From contig NZ_JOGB01000014.1 in NCBI RefSeq assembly GCF_000719335.1, positions 62,001 to 126,000 of the forward strand: a stretch of 64,000 nt of DNA. The letters run 5' to 3'. The first letter of the stretch is position 1; each line of letters starts with the position of its first letter. The notes beneath the pieces were generated by a model, which saw only the letters and a program-made list of their open reading frames with translations, was not told the DNA's origin and did no database searches. This stretch comes from Streptomyces sp. NRRL S-87. Lineage in GTDB: Bacteria > Actinomycetota > Actinomycetes > Streptomycetales > Streptomycetaceae. The position numbers were made by a program, and so were the translations under genes. This document shows positions 57,217 through 64,000 of this stretch, piece after piece.

Positions 57217-58198
57217 GCGCGCCGGTGCCTGAGGTACGGCGCCGGGCCACCAGGACCGTGCCGGCCACCAGGGCACCCGCCACGCCGGCGAGCCCCGCCC
57301 CGGCGGCGAGACCGCCCGCGCCGGCACTCGACGGGCCCGAACCGGCCGCGGTCACGGCGCGCGCACCGCCACCCGCAGCCGGGCCGGCGGCAGCCGGACC
57401 CGCACCCGCGGCGGGCCCCGCGGCCGCGGCGGGTGCCGGGCCGCCGAGGGGGGCGCCGGGGGCGTAGCCGCCCGCCATGCCGGACTTCGCGTAGGCGGAC
57501 CCCGGCAGCTTGTCGCCGTACGCCGCCCGCACCCGCGCCCGGTAGCCGGCCAGCGAGGTACCGCCGGCCCCGATCGCCCGTACCGCGTCGTGGTCGAGGG
57601 GCAGCACCTTCGTGCCCTTGACCACGTACCACGCGTCGATCTGCGGCTCCCGGAAGACCGTCCCGCCGGGCAGGGCGCGGGCGCCCTGCGCGGCGTACCG
57701 GAACTCGTCGTCGCCGGTGGCGATGTTCACCACCTGCCAGCTCCCGCCCAGCGGAGCCGACCACAGCGACGCGGACTGCCCGTCGGAGGAGACGGCCTTG
57801 GTGGCCATGAACTCCACCCGGGCCACCGGCGCCCCGGCCCGCCCGGCCACGAAGTCGGGCGAGAGGTAGTGGACGGCGAGGGTGTCGGCCTCGACCCGCG
57901 GCCGGGCGGCGGCCGCGGAGACCCTGCCCTCGCGGGCGAAGAAGCGGGAGAGGGTGTCGAGCGTCTCGGCCGAAGCGGCCGCCCGGTGTGCGGCGGCGAG
58001 GTTCCCGGCGGTCACGGCCGGCGGCTGCGGCTGCTGCGGGGCGGGGGCCGACACCCCGGACTGCGACTGCGACTGCGGCGCGGGCCGTGCCGGGGTGCCG
58101 GGCCCGGCGGCCGCGGCCTGCGGGGCCAGGCCCAGGAGCGCGGCGGTGAGGGCGCCTGCGACGGCGGTGGCGTTGCGGCGGAGGGTCATGGCGCTCAC
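57203..58198 (-). CDS. Secreted, C-terminally membrane-anchored protein of unknown function
   Basis: 331 residues from GTG 58198, which overlaps the stop of the protease gene by 4 bp (GTGA); an ATG at 58189 is an alternative. A signal peptide ends near LAPQAAAAGPG. A Pro/Gln linker follows, then a folded region (about 65-220: AETLDTLSRFFAREG, DTLAVHYLSPDFVAG, VARVEFMATKAVSSDG, QIDAWYVVKGTKVLPLD). An Ala/Gly/Pro stalk and a final helix GLAGVAGALVAGTVLVA with an RRR stop anchor complete it. The protein is translationally coupled to a secreted papain-like protease and may be its substrate, chaperone, inhibitor or surface tether. Confidence 0.8.
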   Translation of the reverse strand: MSAMTLRRNATAVAGALTAALLGLAPQAAAAGPGTPARPAPQSQSQSGVSAPAPQQPQPPAVTAGNLAAAHRAAASAETLDTLSRFFAREGRVSAAAARPRVEADTLAVHYLSPDFVAGRAGAPVARVEFMATKAVSSDGQSASLWSAPLGGSWQVVNIATGDDEFRYAAQGARALPGGTVFREPQIDAWYVVKGTKVLPLDHDAVRAIGAGGTSLAGYRARVRAAYGDKLPGSAYAKSGMAGGYAPGAPLGGPAPAAAAGPAAGAGPAAAGPAAGGGARAVTAAGSGPSSAGAGGLAAGAGLAGVAGALVAGTVLVARRRTSGTGARVRA

Positions 58199-58854
58199 GC
58201 CCCGATCCGGTAGAGCGAGTGGGTCCAGGAGAAGGAGGAGTTGTTCACGTACCAGGCGTGCGAGGCCCAGTTGTAGCGGTAGCTGGAGGGCCACGGGTCG
58301 CCCCAGTACACCCAGCTGTTGTCGGTGTCGTAGCCGTAGACGACCTGCATGTGGCCGCCGCCGTTGGACCACTGGATGCGGGTCTCGATCGGGCGGTTGT
58401 AGTCGATCTCGGTCTGCACGGTGCTGTAGTACAGCCAGCCGTCCACGTACGAGCCGGTCCTGATGCCGGCCCAGGAGAGGGCGTTCTGCACGTTGCCGAG
58501 CGACGCCTGCCAGTTGGGGCAGTCGTAGCCCTGCTGCCGGTTGAAGGCGGCGTTGCAGAACTGGTTCTGCGAATAGTTCCGGCCGAACCAGGTGGCGATG
58601 GTGTTGCCGCTGGCGGCCCAGCACCAGTTGTCCTTCTGCTGGGCCTGCATGGTGATGTTCAGCCGCCTGGCGGTGGCGAACGCCTGCGCCGACCGGGCGT
58701 TCGCGGCCGACGGGGCGGCCGACGGGGCGGCCGCCGCGGTGTGCCCGCCCTGCGGACCGGTGGCCGCCGTGGCGGAGGCGGTGCCGGTGGGCAGGGCGAG
58801 CAGCACTGCGGTGACGAGGGCGGCGAGGGAACGCCGCCCGTTCTTGTTGCGCAT
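58195..58854 (-). CDS. Secreted papain-like cysteine protease
   Basis: 219 residues from ATG 58854. Signal peptide about 1-32 (SLAALVTAVLLALPTGTASA). Catalytic cysteine C78 in QQKDNWCWAASGNTIATWF, catalytic histidine H168 in SNGGGHMQVVYGYD, and D186 in YWGDPW, the usual triad order. Four more cysteines (QFCNAAF, YDCPNW) may form disulfides. Resembles the C39-like/papain-like domain proteins of actinobacteria. First gene of a two-gene operon with a membrane-anchored partner; a divergent regulator lies 257 bp away. Confidence 0.88.
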   Translation of the reverse strand: MRNKNGRRSLAALVTAVLLALPTGTASATAATGPQGGHTAAAAPSAAPSAANARSAQAFATARRLNITMQAQQKDNWCWAASGNTIATWFGRNYSQNQFCNAAFNRQQGYDCPNWQASLGNVQNALSWAGIRTGSYVDGWLYYSTVQTEIDYNRPIETRIQWSNGGGHMQVVYGYDTDNSWVYWGDPWPSSYRYNWASHAWYVNNSSFSWTHSLYRIGA

Positions 58855-58978
58855 CGCGGTCCTCCCGAGGAGGGATCCCCCTGTGGGGCCAGGGGGATCG
58901 TGTGGGGATTGGAGGAGCGCGTCCGGACGCTTGTGGAGGAGCATCGGAGGTTGTCGGGATTCGGTCAACACGCTTCAA

Positions 58979-59024
58979 TGCGGCGTGACATTGCAGTGTG
59001 AACGGTGAGACTGCGGTGTGAACG
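58979..59024. promoter_or_regulatory. Repeated TGC(A/G)GTGTGAACG sites, candidate operator
   Basis: TGCAGTGTGAACG (58992-59004) and TGCGGTGTGAACG (59012-59024), with a weaker copy TGCGGCGTGAC at 58979-58989. Read on the minus strand they contain GTTCACACTGC and GTTCACACCGC, so overlap with PhoP-type direct repeats is possible. Confidence 0.5.
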
Positions 59025-59085
59025 CCCTACCCCCCGTCACCTGGGCTCCGGGGCGGCACCGGTGGGATCCCCCGCCCCACCGCGC

Positions 59086-59097
59086 GTGAACGTTCAC
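59086..59097. promoter_or_regulatory. Palindrome GTGAACGTTCAC before the regulator gene
   Basis: Perfect 12 bp palindrome 14 bp upstream of ATG 59112, just before its ribosome site GAGGAG. It shares the GTGAACG core with the upstream repeats, which supports one regulator binding all of them. Confidence 0.5.
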
Positions 59098-59111
59098 ATC
59101 GAGGAGTAGCC

Positions 59112-60083
59112 ATGCCCCGGCCTCGCACCCCGGGAGGCGGTACCGCCGCCGCAGCAGCAGCAGCCGAGAGCCAGCTCGCGCAGCTGCTGCACGCAGGTCC
59201 CTTCCACCTCGCCCTGCGCACCGCGCTCGCCGCCCGCGGACTGCCGCTGCAACGCGTGCAGCACCGGCTCGCGGCCCGCGGCATCAAGGTCGGTGTGACC
59301 AGCCTGAGTTACTGGCAGCAGGGCGCCCGGCGCCCCCAGCGCGCCGAGTCCCTGAAGGCCGTGGGAGCGCTCGAGCAGATACTGGAGCTGCCCGCCGGCT
59401 CGCTCACGCGGCTGCTGCTGCCGGCCGTCGCGCGCGGCGAGCCCGGCGGCGGCCCGACCGCCCGCCCGTACCGGACGCTCCTGACCGCGGGCGAGGCCGT
59501 CGAACAACTGCTGGCCGAGCTGGAGTCACCGGCGGACGGCGGGCTGCACACGGTCGGGCACCACGAGCGGGTGCACATCGGTGCGGGCCGCGAACTGCGC
59601 GGCCGCGACTCCCAGCAGGTGGTACGGGCGCACCGCGACGGCGTCGACCGCTACCTGGCCATCCACCACGGCGACCCGGGCTGCGACGCCGCGCTCGTGG
59701 AGGTGCGGGCGCACGAGAACTGCCGCACCGGGCGGGTGCGCCGGCACCCCGGGACCGGGGTGGTCGTGGCGGAGCTGCTGTTCGACGCGCGGCTGCGCCC
59801 CGGCGACACGTACGTCTTCGGGTACGGCTTCGAGGACGGCACCGGCGGGCCCTGCGGCGAGTACCTGCGCGGCTTCGGCTACGCGGGCGGCCACTACCTG
59901 CTCCAGGTCCGCTTCGACGACGCGGCCCTACCGGTGCGCTGCCGGCGGTTCAGCCAGGCCTCGCCGACCGCGCCGCGCGGCGAGCTCGCCGACCTGACCC
60001 CCAACGGCCGGCACCGGGCCGTGCACCTGGTCGAACCGGCGGTGCGGCGCGGGATCTTGGGGATTGCTTGGGACTGGGAGTGA
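59112..60083 (+). CDS. Putative DNA-binding regulator with XRE-like N-terminus and unknown C-terminal domain
   Basis: 323 residues with GAGGAG eight bases before ATG 59112. The segment about 28-85 (LRTALAARGLPLQRVQHRLA, ARGIKVGVTSLSYWQQGARR) reads as a helix-turn-helix resembling a transcriptional-regulator head of the kind found in Streptomyces. The rest (about 150-320) is beta-rich, with GHHERVHIGAGRELRGRDSQ, ENCRTGRVRRHPGTGVVVAE, LRPGDTYVFGYGFED and PTAPRGELADLTPNGRHRAV; I do not recognise the fold. Divergent from the protease operon with shared repeated sites. Confidence 0.72.
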   Translation: MPRPRTPGGGTAAAAAAAESQLAQLLHAGPFHLALRTALAARGLPLQRVQHRLAARGIKVGVTSLSYWQQGARRPQRAESLKAVGALEQILELPAGSLTRLLLPAVARGEPGGGPTARPYRTLLTAGEAVEQLLAELESPADGGLHTVGHHERVHIGAGRELRGRDSQQVVRAHRDGVDRYLAIHHGDPGCDAALVEVRAHENCRTGRVRRHPGTGVVVAELLFDARLRPGDTYVFGYGFEDGTGGPCGEYLRGFGYAGGHYLLQVRFDDAALPVRCRRFSQASPTAPRGELADLTPNGRHRAVHLVEPAVRRGILGIAWDWE

Positions 60084-60615
60084 GGTGGGGGCTGGGGTGC
60101 CGCTGGGGCTGTTGGGGTGCCACTCGGGCCGCGGGGGCGGCTGGGGGCGGCGGGCCCGGGGTCGGGGCGCCACCCTGTGGTGTGTGGGGCCCCTCGGCGC
60201 TTGACCCGGTATGGCCTGCAGGCCTCCCCCAGCTACCGCTGGGAGGTGCCCCCAGCGGCAGGCCCACCCCGAGGGCTTCGGCGCTTCGCCCGGGCCTGCG
60301 GCCCCCCTCGGCCCGGGCCTGCCTCCGGACCAGCCTGCCATACCGGCTCAAGCGCCTCCCCCACACACCACACGGGGTTGAGGGGCGGGGCGGTGGGGCG
60401 GCGGGCCCGGGGACCGCGGGCGCGGGGGCGCGGGGGTGGGGGCGGGGATCGGCGGCGTCGCGGGGTTGGCGGCGCTGCGGGGCGGCAGGTTGGCGCGGCC
60501 TCGGGCTGGCAGGGCCGCGGGTGGGCGGATCGGCGGGGCCGCAGGTTGGCGCGGCCGTGGGCCGGCCGGCTGGTGTACGGCCCGGCGGTCCCGAACCCAA
60601 GGCTCAGGTGCGGGC
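60084..60615. other. Non-coding stretch holding an inverted-repeat element
   Basis: 530 bp between the regulator and the Rieske lipoprotein gene. Apart from the 195 bp element at 60177-60371 it is G-rich and irregular, with tandem CGGGGCGG-like and GGCGCGGCCGCGGG-like runs at 60380-60570. No frame with genuine codon bias was found. Confidence 0.6.
60177..60371. mobile_element. 195 bp MITE-like element with inverted-repeat ends
   Basis: The left end reads GTGGTGTGTGGGG, then CGCTTGA and CCGGTATGGC with short spacers. The right end is the reverse complement of GTGGTGTGTGGGGGAGGCGC, TTGA and CCGGTATGGCAGGCTGG. The arms therefore match over about 38 bp with a few differences. The middle has its own hairpin around 60223-60256. 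No coding capacity and no target duplication was recognised. Part of the right half matches the repeat block at about 9083-9170 in opposite orientation, so it belongs to a dispersed family. Confidence 0.6.
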
Positions 60616-61038
60616 TCAGCCCGCGATCAGCTTCCCGCCCTCGGCCTTGACCGGAACCTCCGGCAGCGGCTCGGCGGCCGGGCCCTGGACCACCTTGCCG
60701 GTGGCCGCGTCGAAGCGGCTGCCGTGGCAGGGGCAGCTGCCCTCGCCGTCCTCGACCTTGTCGAGCACGCAGCCGGCGTGCGTGCAGGTGGCGCTGAACG
60801 CCTTGTACTGGCCCTTCGCCGGGCAGCTGACGATCAGCTTCTGCTCGCGGTACAGCTTCGCGCCGCCGACCGGCACGGCGTCCGCCGCGCCCAGGTCCAC
60901 CGGGGAGCTGAGGGCCGCGGAGGCGCCGCCGTCCCCACCGCCGGAGCAGGCGGTCAGCGCGGCACCGGCGCCGGCGGCGCCGGCGAGCGCGGCGGCGCCC
61001 TTGAGGACGGTTCGACGGGCGGCGTTCTGGCCGGACAT
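60616..61038 (-). CDS. Rieske (2Fe-2S) lipoprotein, Tat-exported
   Basis: 140 residues from ATG 61038. The N-terminus has a twin arginine ([17 protein letters not shown]) running into a lipobox LTAC, so it is probably exported folded and then lipidated. The Rieske ligands are [11 protein letters not shown] and CPCHGSRFD, with C-T-H and C-P-C-H-G patterns and two extra cysteines for the stabilising disulfide. It may pass electrons at the outer face of the membrane; the partner is unknown and no cytochrome gene is adjacent. Confidence 0.9.
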   Translation of the reverse strand: MSGQNAARRTVLKGAAALAGAAGAGAALTACSGGGDGGASAALSSPVDLGAADAVPVGGAKLYREQKLIVSCPAKGQYKAFSATCTHAGCVLDKVEDGEGSCPCHGSRFDAATGKVVQGPAAEPLPEVPVKAEGGKLIAG

Positions 61039-61254
61039 GGCTTCTCCGTGGGCAGCTCGGCAGTGCAAAACCCTGCCGACGATACCCGCGGTGCCTGTGC
61101 GGCCCCTGTGCGGGGCGGCACAGGGCGGGAACCCGCCGGCGCCCGCCGCGGGCAGGCGCCGGCCGGGGGACGGCCCGGCCCGGGCCCGGGGACGGCACCG
61201 CGCGGGCCAGGGGCTGCCCCGCGTCGCCCCCTGTGCCCGGCGCCCCGGCTGCCC

Positions 61255-61260
61255 TACGCT
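61255..61260 (+). promoter_or_regulatory. -10 box TACGCT, probable leaderless sugar-kinase transcript
   Basis: TACGCT ends 6 bp before ATG 61267; only CCCTCC lies between, so no ribosome site is possible. Confidence 0.5.
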
Positions 61261-61266
61261 CCCTCC

Positions 61267-62130
61267 ATGATCGTCGTCGGCGGAGAAGCACTGATCGACC
61301 TCGTGCCCGCGGCCGGGCCGCCCGGGGCGCTGCTGCCCCGCCCGGGCGGGGGCCCGTACAACACCGCGATCGCCCTCGGCCGCCTCGGCGCGGAGGTCGC
61401 CTTCTGCTCGCGGATCTCCACCGACGGCTTCGGCGAGGCGCTGCTGGCCGGGCTGCGCACGGCCGGGGTGGACTGCTCGCTCGTGCAGCGGGGTCCGGAG
61501 CCCACCTCGCTCGCGGTGGCGGCGCTGGGCCCGGACGGTTCGGCCTCCTACGGCTTCTACACCGAGGGCACCGCCGACCGCCTCTTCGCCCTTCCCGTGC
61601 TGCCGCCGGGCGTACGGGCGCTGGCGCTGGGGACCTGCTCGATGGCGCTGGAGCCGGGGGCGAGCGCGTACGAGGCGCTGCTGCGGCGGGAGTCCGGACG
61701 CGGGGTGTTCACCCTGCTCGACCCCAACATCCGTCCGGGGCTGATCGCCGACGCGGACGCCTACCGCGAGCGGTTCCTGGGCTGGCTGCCGTACGTGTCC
61801 CTGCTCAAGCTGTCGGAGGAGGACGCGGCGTGGCTGGGCGGGCGGGTGGACGACTGGCTGGCGGCCGGCCCGCGGGCGGTGGTCGTGACCCGGGGCGCGG
61901 CGGGTCTGACGGTCCGCACCCGCTCGGGGGCGGAGCACTCGGTCGCGGCGCCGCGGGTGACGGTGGCGGACACGATCGGTGCCGGTGACACGGTCAACGC
62001 GGCGCTGTTGCACCGGCTTTCGCCGATCGGCGAACCGGACTGGCCGGAGGTGCTCGGGTACGCCGCCCGGGCGGCCGCCCTGACCTGTACCCGGGCCGGC
62101 GCCGAGCCGCCGTATGCGTCGGAACTGTGA
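61267..62130 (+). CDS. PfkB-family carbohydrate kinase (fructokinase-like)
   Basis: 287 residues. Ribokinase fold: [11 protein letters not shown] at the N-terminus, [20 protein letters not shown] (first PfkB signature), [13 protein letters not shown] and the second signature [20 protein letters not shown] with the catalytic Asp in GAGD. Order and length suit fructokinases or 2-keto-3-deoxygluconate kinases. No sugar transporter lies next to it, so the substrate is open. Confidence 0.9.
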   Translation: MIVVGGEALIDLVPAAGPPGALLPRPGGGPYNTAIALGRLGAEVAFCSRISTDGFGEALLAGLRTAGVDCSLVQRGPEPTSLAVAALGPDGSASYGFYTEGTADRLFALPVLPPGVRALALGTCSMALEPGASAYEALLRRESGRGVFTLLDPNIRPGLIADADAYRERFLGWLPYVSLLKLSEEDAAWLGGRVDDWLAAGPRAVVVTRGAAGLTVRTRSGAEHSVAAPRVTVADTIGAGDTVNAALLHRLSPIGEPDWPEVLGYAARAAALTCTRAGAEPPYASEL

Positions 62131-62232
62131 CGCACCGCCAATATCCCCACAGATTCTGAGGTTTACGAACCCGGCACCCGTCGGCGAGGCTATGAACGCG
62201 CAACGGCACGAGAGTGAAAAGAGACCGCGACA

Positions 62233-63024
62233 GTGACGGATTACGTGGAGTACGACGGCGGCCGGATCGCCTACGACGACAACGGCGCCGAGGGCCCGCT
62301 CGTCGTGTGCGTGCCGGGCCTGGGCAACACCCGCACCGCGTACCGGTTCCTGGCGGCGGACCTGGCCGAGTCGGGGTTCCGGGTGGTCACCTGCGACCTG
62401 CGGGGTACGGGTGAATCGAGCGCGGGCGAGCGGGAGTACGGGCAGCCGGCGCTGGCCGGTGACCTGCGGGCGCTGGTGCGCCACCTCGACGCGGGGCCGG
62501 CGTTCGTGGTGGCGCACTCCAACGCGGCGGGCGCGGCGGTGGTCGCGGCCGCGGCGGAGGCGGAGCTCTTCGACGGACTGGTGCTGGTGGCCCCGTTCGC
62601 GCGGGCGGGGGCGGGCGCCGGACTGCGCGCGGGCCGCTTCGTGCGGTCGTGGACGCGGCAGTGGGCGGGGCTGTTCCCCGCGGAGAAGCCGGACGAGTTC
62701 CCCGAGTGGAAGAAGGAGCTCACCGCGTCGCTGAAGGAGCCCGGGCACCTGGCGGCGCTGCGGGCCATGATCGGTGCGGGTGCGGAGGCGGCGGCCGCGG
62801 CGCTGCCGGGCCTGACGGTGCCCGTGCAGGTCGTGATGGGCGGCATGGACGCCCTGTTCGGGCCCGATCCGCTGACCGAGGCGGAGTGGATCGGCGAGCA
62901 GACCCGCGGCGAGGTGGTGCTGATCGACACGGCCGGCCACTACCCGATGCTGGACCGCCCCTCCGAGGTCACCGCGGCCGTGGTCCCCTTCCTGGCGCGC
63001 GTCGCGAGCCGCCGTTTCGCCTAA
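62233..63024 (+). CDS. Alpha/beta hydrolase
   Basis: 263 residues from GTG 62233. Oxyanion region [22 protein letters not shown] loop, nucleophile serine in [13 protein letters not shown] (S-x-N-A-A-G form, with His-Ser-Asn), catalytic His in [13 protein letters not shown]. The lid region (about 125-190) is helical and Ala-rich. No signal peptide. Substrate unknown; short-chain esters or lactones are typical for this group. Confidence 0.88.
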   Translation: MTDYVEYDGGRIAYDDNGAEGPLVVCVPGLGNTRTAYRFLAADLAESGFRVVTCDLRGTGESSAGEREYGQPALAGDLRALVRHLDAGPAFVVAHSNAAGAAVVAAAAEAELFDGLVLVAPFARAGAGAGLRAGRFVRSWTRQWAGLFPAEKPDEFPEWKKELTASLKEPGHLAALRAMIGAGAEAAAAALPGLTVPVQVVMGGMDALFGPDPLTEAEWIGEQTRGEVVLIDTAGHYPMLDRPSEVTAAVVPFLARVASRRFA

Positions 63025-63041
63025 CGGGCCGGCGGCCGGAC

Positions 63042-63069
63042 GCCGGCGGGGCGGTCCCGCCCCGCCGGC
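63042..63069. terminator. Hairpin between the hydrolase gene and uvrA
   Basis: GCCGGCGGGGC (63042-63052) and GCCCCGCCGGC (63059-63069) form a perfect 11 bp stem between convergent genes. Confidence 0.75.
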
Positions 63070-63116
63070 GGGTACGGCGCACGGGTCGCCGGGGGCGGTG
63101 CCCCGGCGACCCGGCT

Positions 63117-63147
63117 CAGGTCTTCTTCGGCTCGGGCCTTCTTCGGC

Positions 63148-63152
<5 letters not shown>
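63117..63152. repeat. 16 bp repeats spanning the uvrA stop codon
   Basis: On the minus strand GGCCTGAGCCGAAGAA, GGCCCGAGCCGAAGAA and GACCTGAGCC follow in a row. The first copy includes the uvrA TGA, and the third repeats the TGA context. Confidence 0.8.

Positions 63153-64000
<848 letters not shown>

Overview
This 64 kb window is chromosomal DNA from a high-GC actinomycete, almost certainly a Streptomyces. Supporting points are the very high GC content with G/C in third codon positions, many GTG starts, GTGA/ATGA start-stop overlaps, whiA, Tat-exported proteins, an RbpA-family protein, and a gene order (suf operon, ctaA/ctaB, tkt-tal-zwf-opcA-pgl, pgi, secG-tpiA-pgk-gap, whiA-yvcK-rapZ-uvrC, uvrA) that I recall as the conserved core of Streptomyces and, more loosely, Mycobacterium chromosomes. 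No tRNA, rRNA, CRISPR array, prophage, IS transposase or biosynthetic gene cluster was found.

Layout. 0-22 kb is mixed accessory and housekeeping content. It starts with a two-component system (kinase complete, partner cut by the window edge) with a membrane protein. An IclR regulator then lies divergent from a ketoglutarate-semialdehyde-type dehydrogenase, with two palindromes between them. Next come a double TerD protein, a PhoX/DUF839 Tat-exported enzyme behind a candidate PHO box, a large unknown protein full of hexamer repeats, a secreted nuclease, GNAT, dapD, an MFS pump facing an HxlR-peroxiredoxin fusion regulator, an SMR pump coupled to a TetR regulator, and membrane and secreted proteins.

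22-28.5 kb is the Fe-S assembly operon sufR-sufB-sufD-ferredoxin-sufC-sufS-sufU-sufT-like, with a SufR operator of the CAAC-N6-GTTG type. 28.8-35.5 kb carries an ABC exporter, heme A synthase (ctaA) and heme O synthase (ctaB). 35.8-42.6 kb is the pentose phosphate operon. 42.6-48.4 kb holds pgi, rbpA, secG and lower glycolysis. 48.6-56.8 kb has a large secreted M14 carboxypeptidase and whiA-yvcK-rapZ-uvrC. 57-60 kb holds a secreted papain-like protease with a membrane-anchored partner and a divergent regulator. 60.6-64 kb has a Rieske lipoprotein, a sugar kinase, an alpha/beta hydrolase and the 3' part of uvrA.

The most unusual material is not a gene cassette but the repeat biology. In-frame low-complexity expansions sit inside otherwise ordinary proteins, including the ATP lid of the kinase. 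Short tandem repeats or duplications start at or just past the stop codons of many genes. A 195 bp element with inverted-repeat ends near 60.2 kb is related to a repeat block at 9.1 kb that fuses two neighbouring genes into a single open frame.
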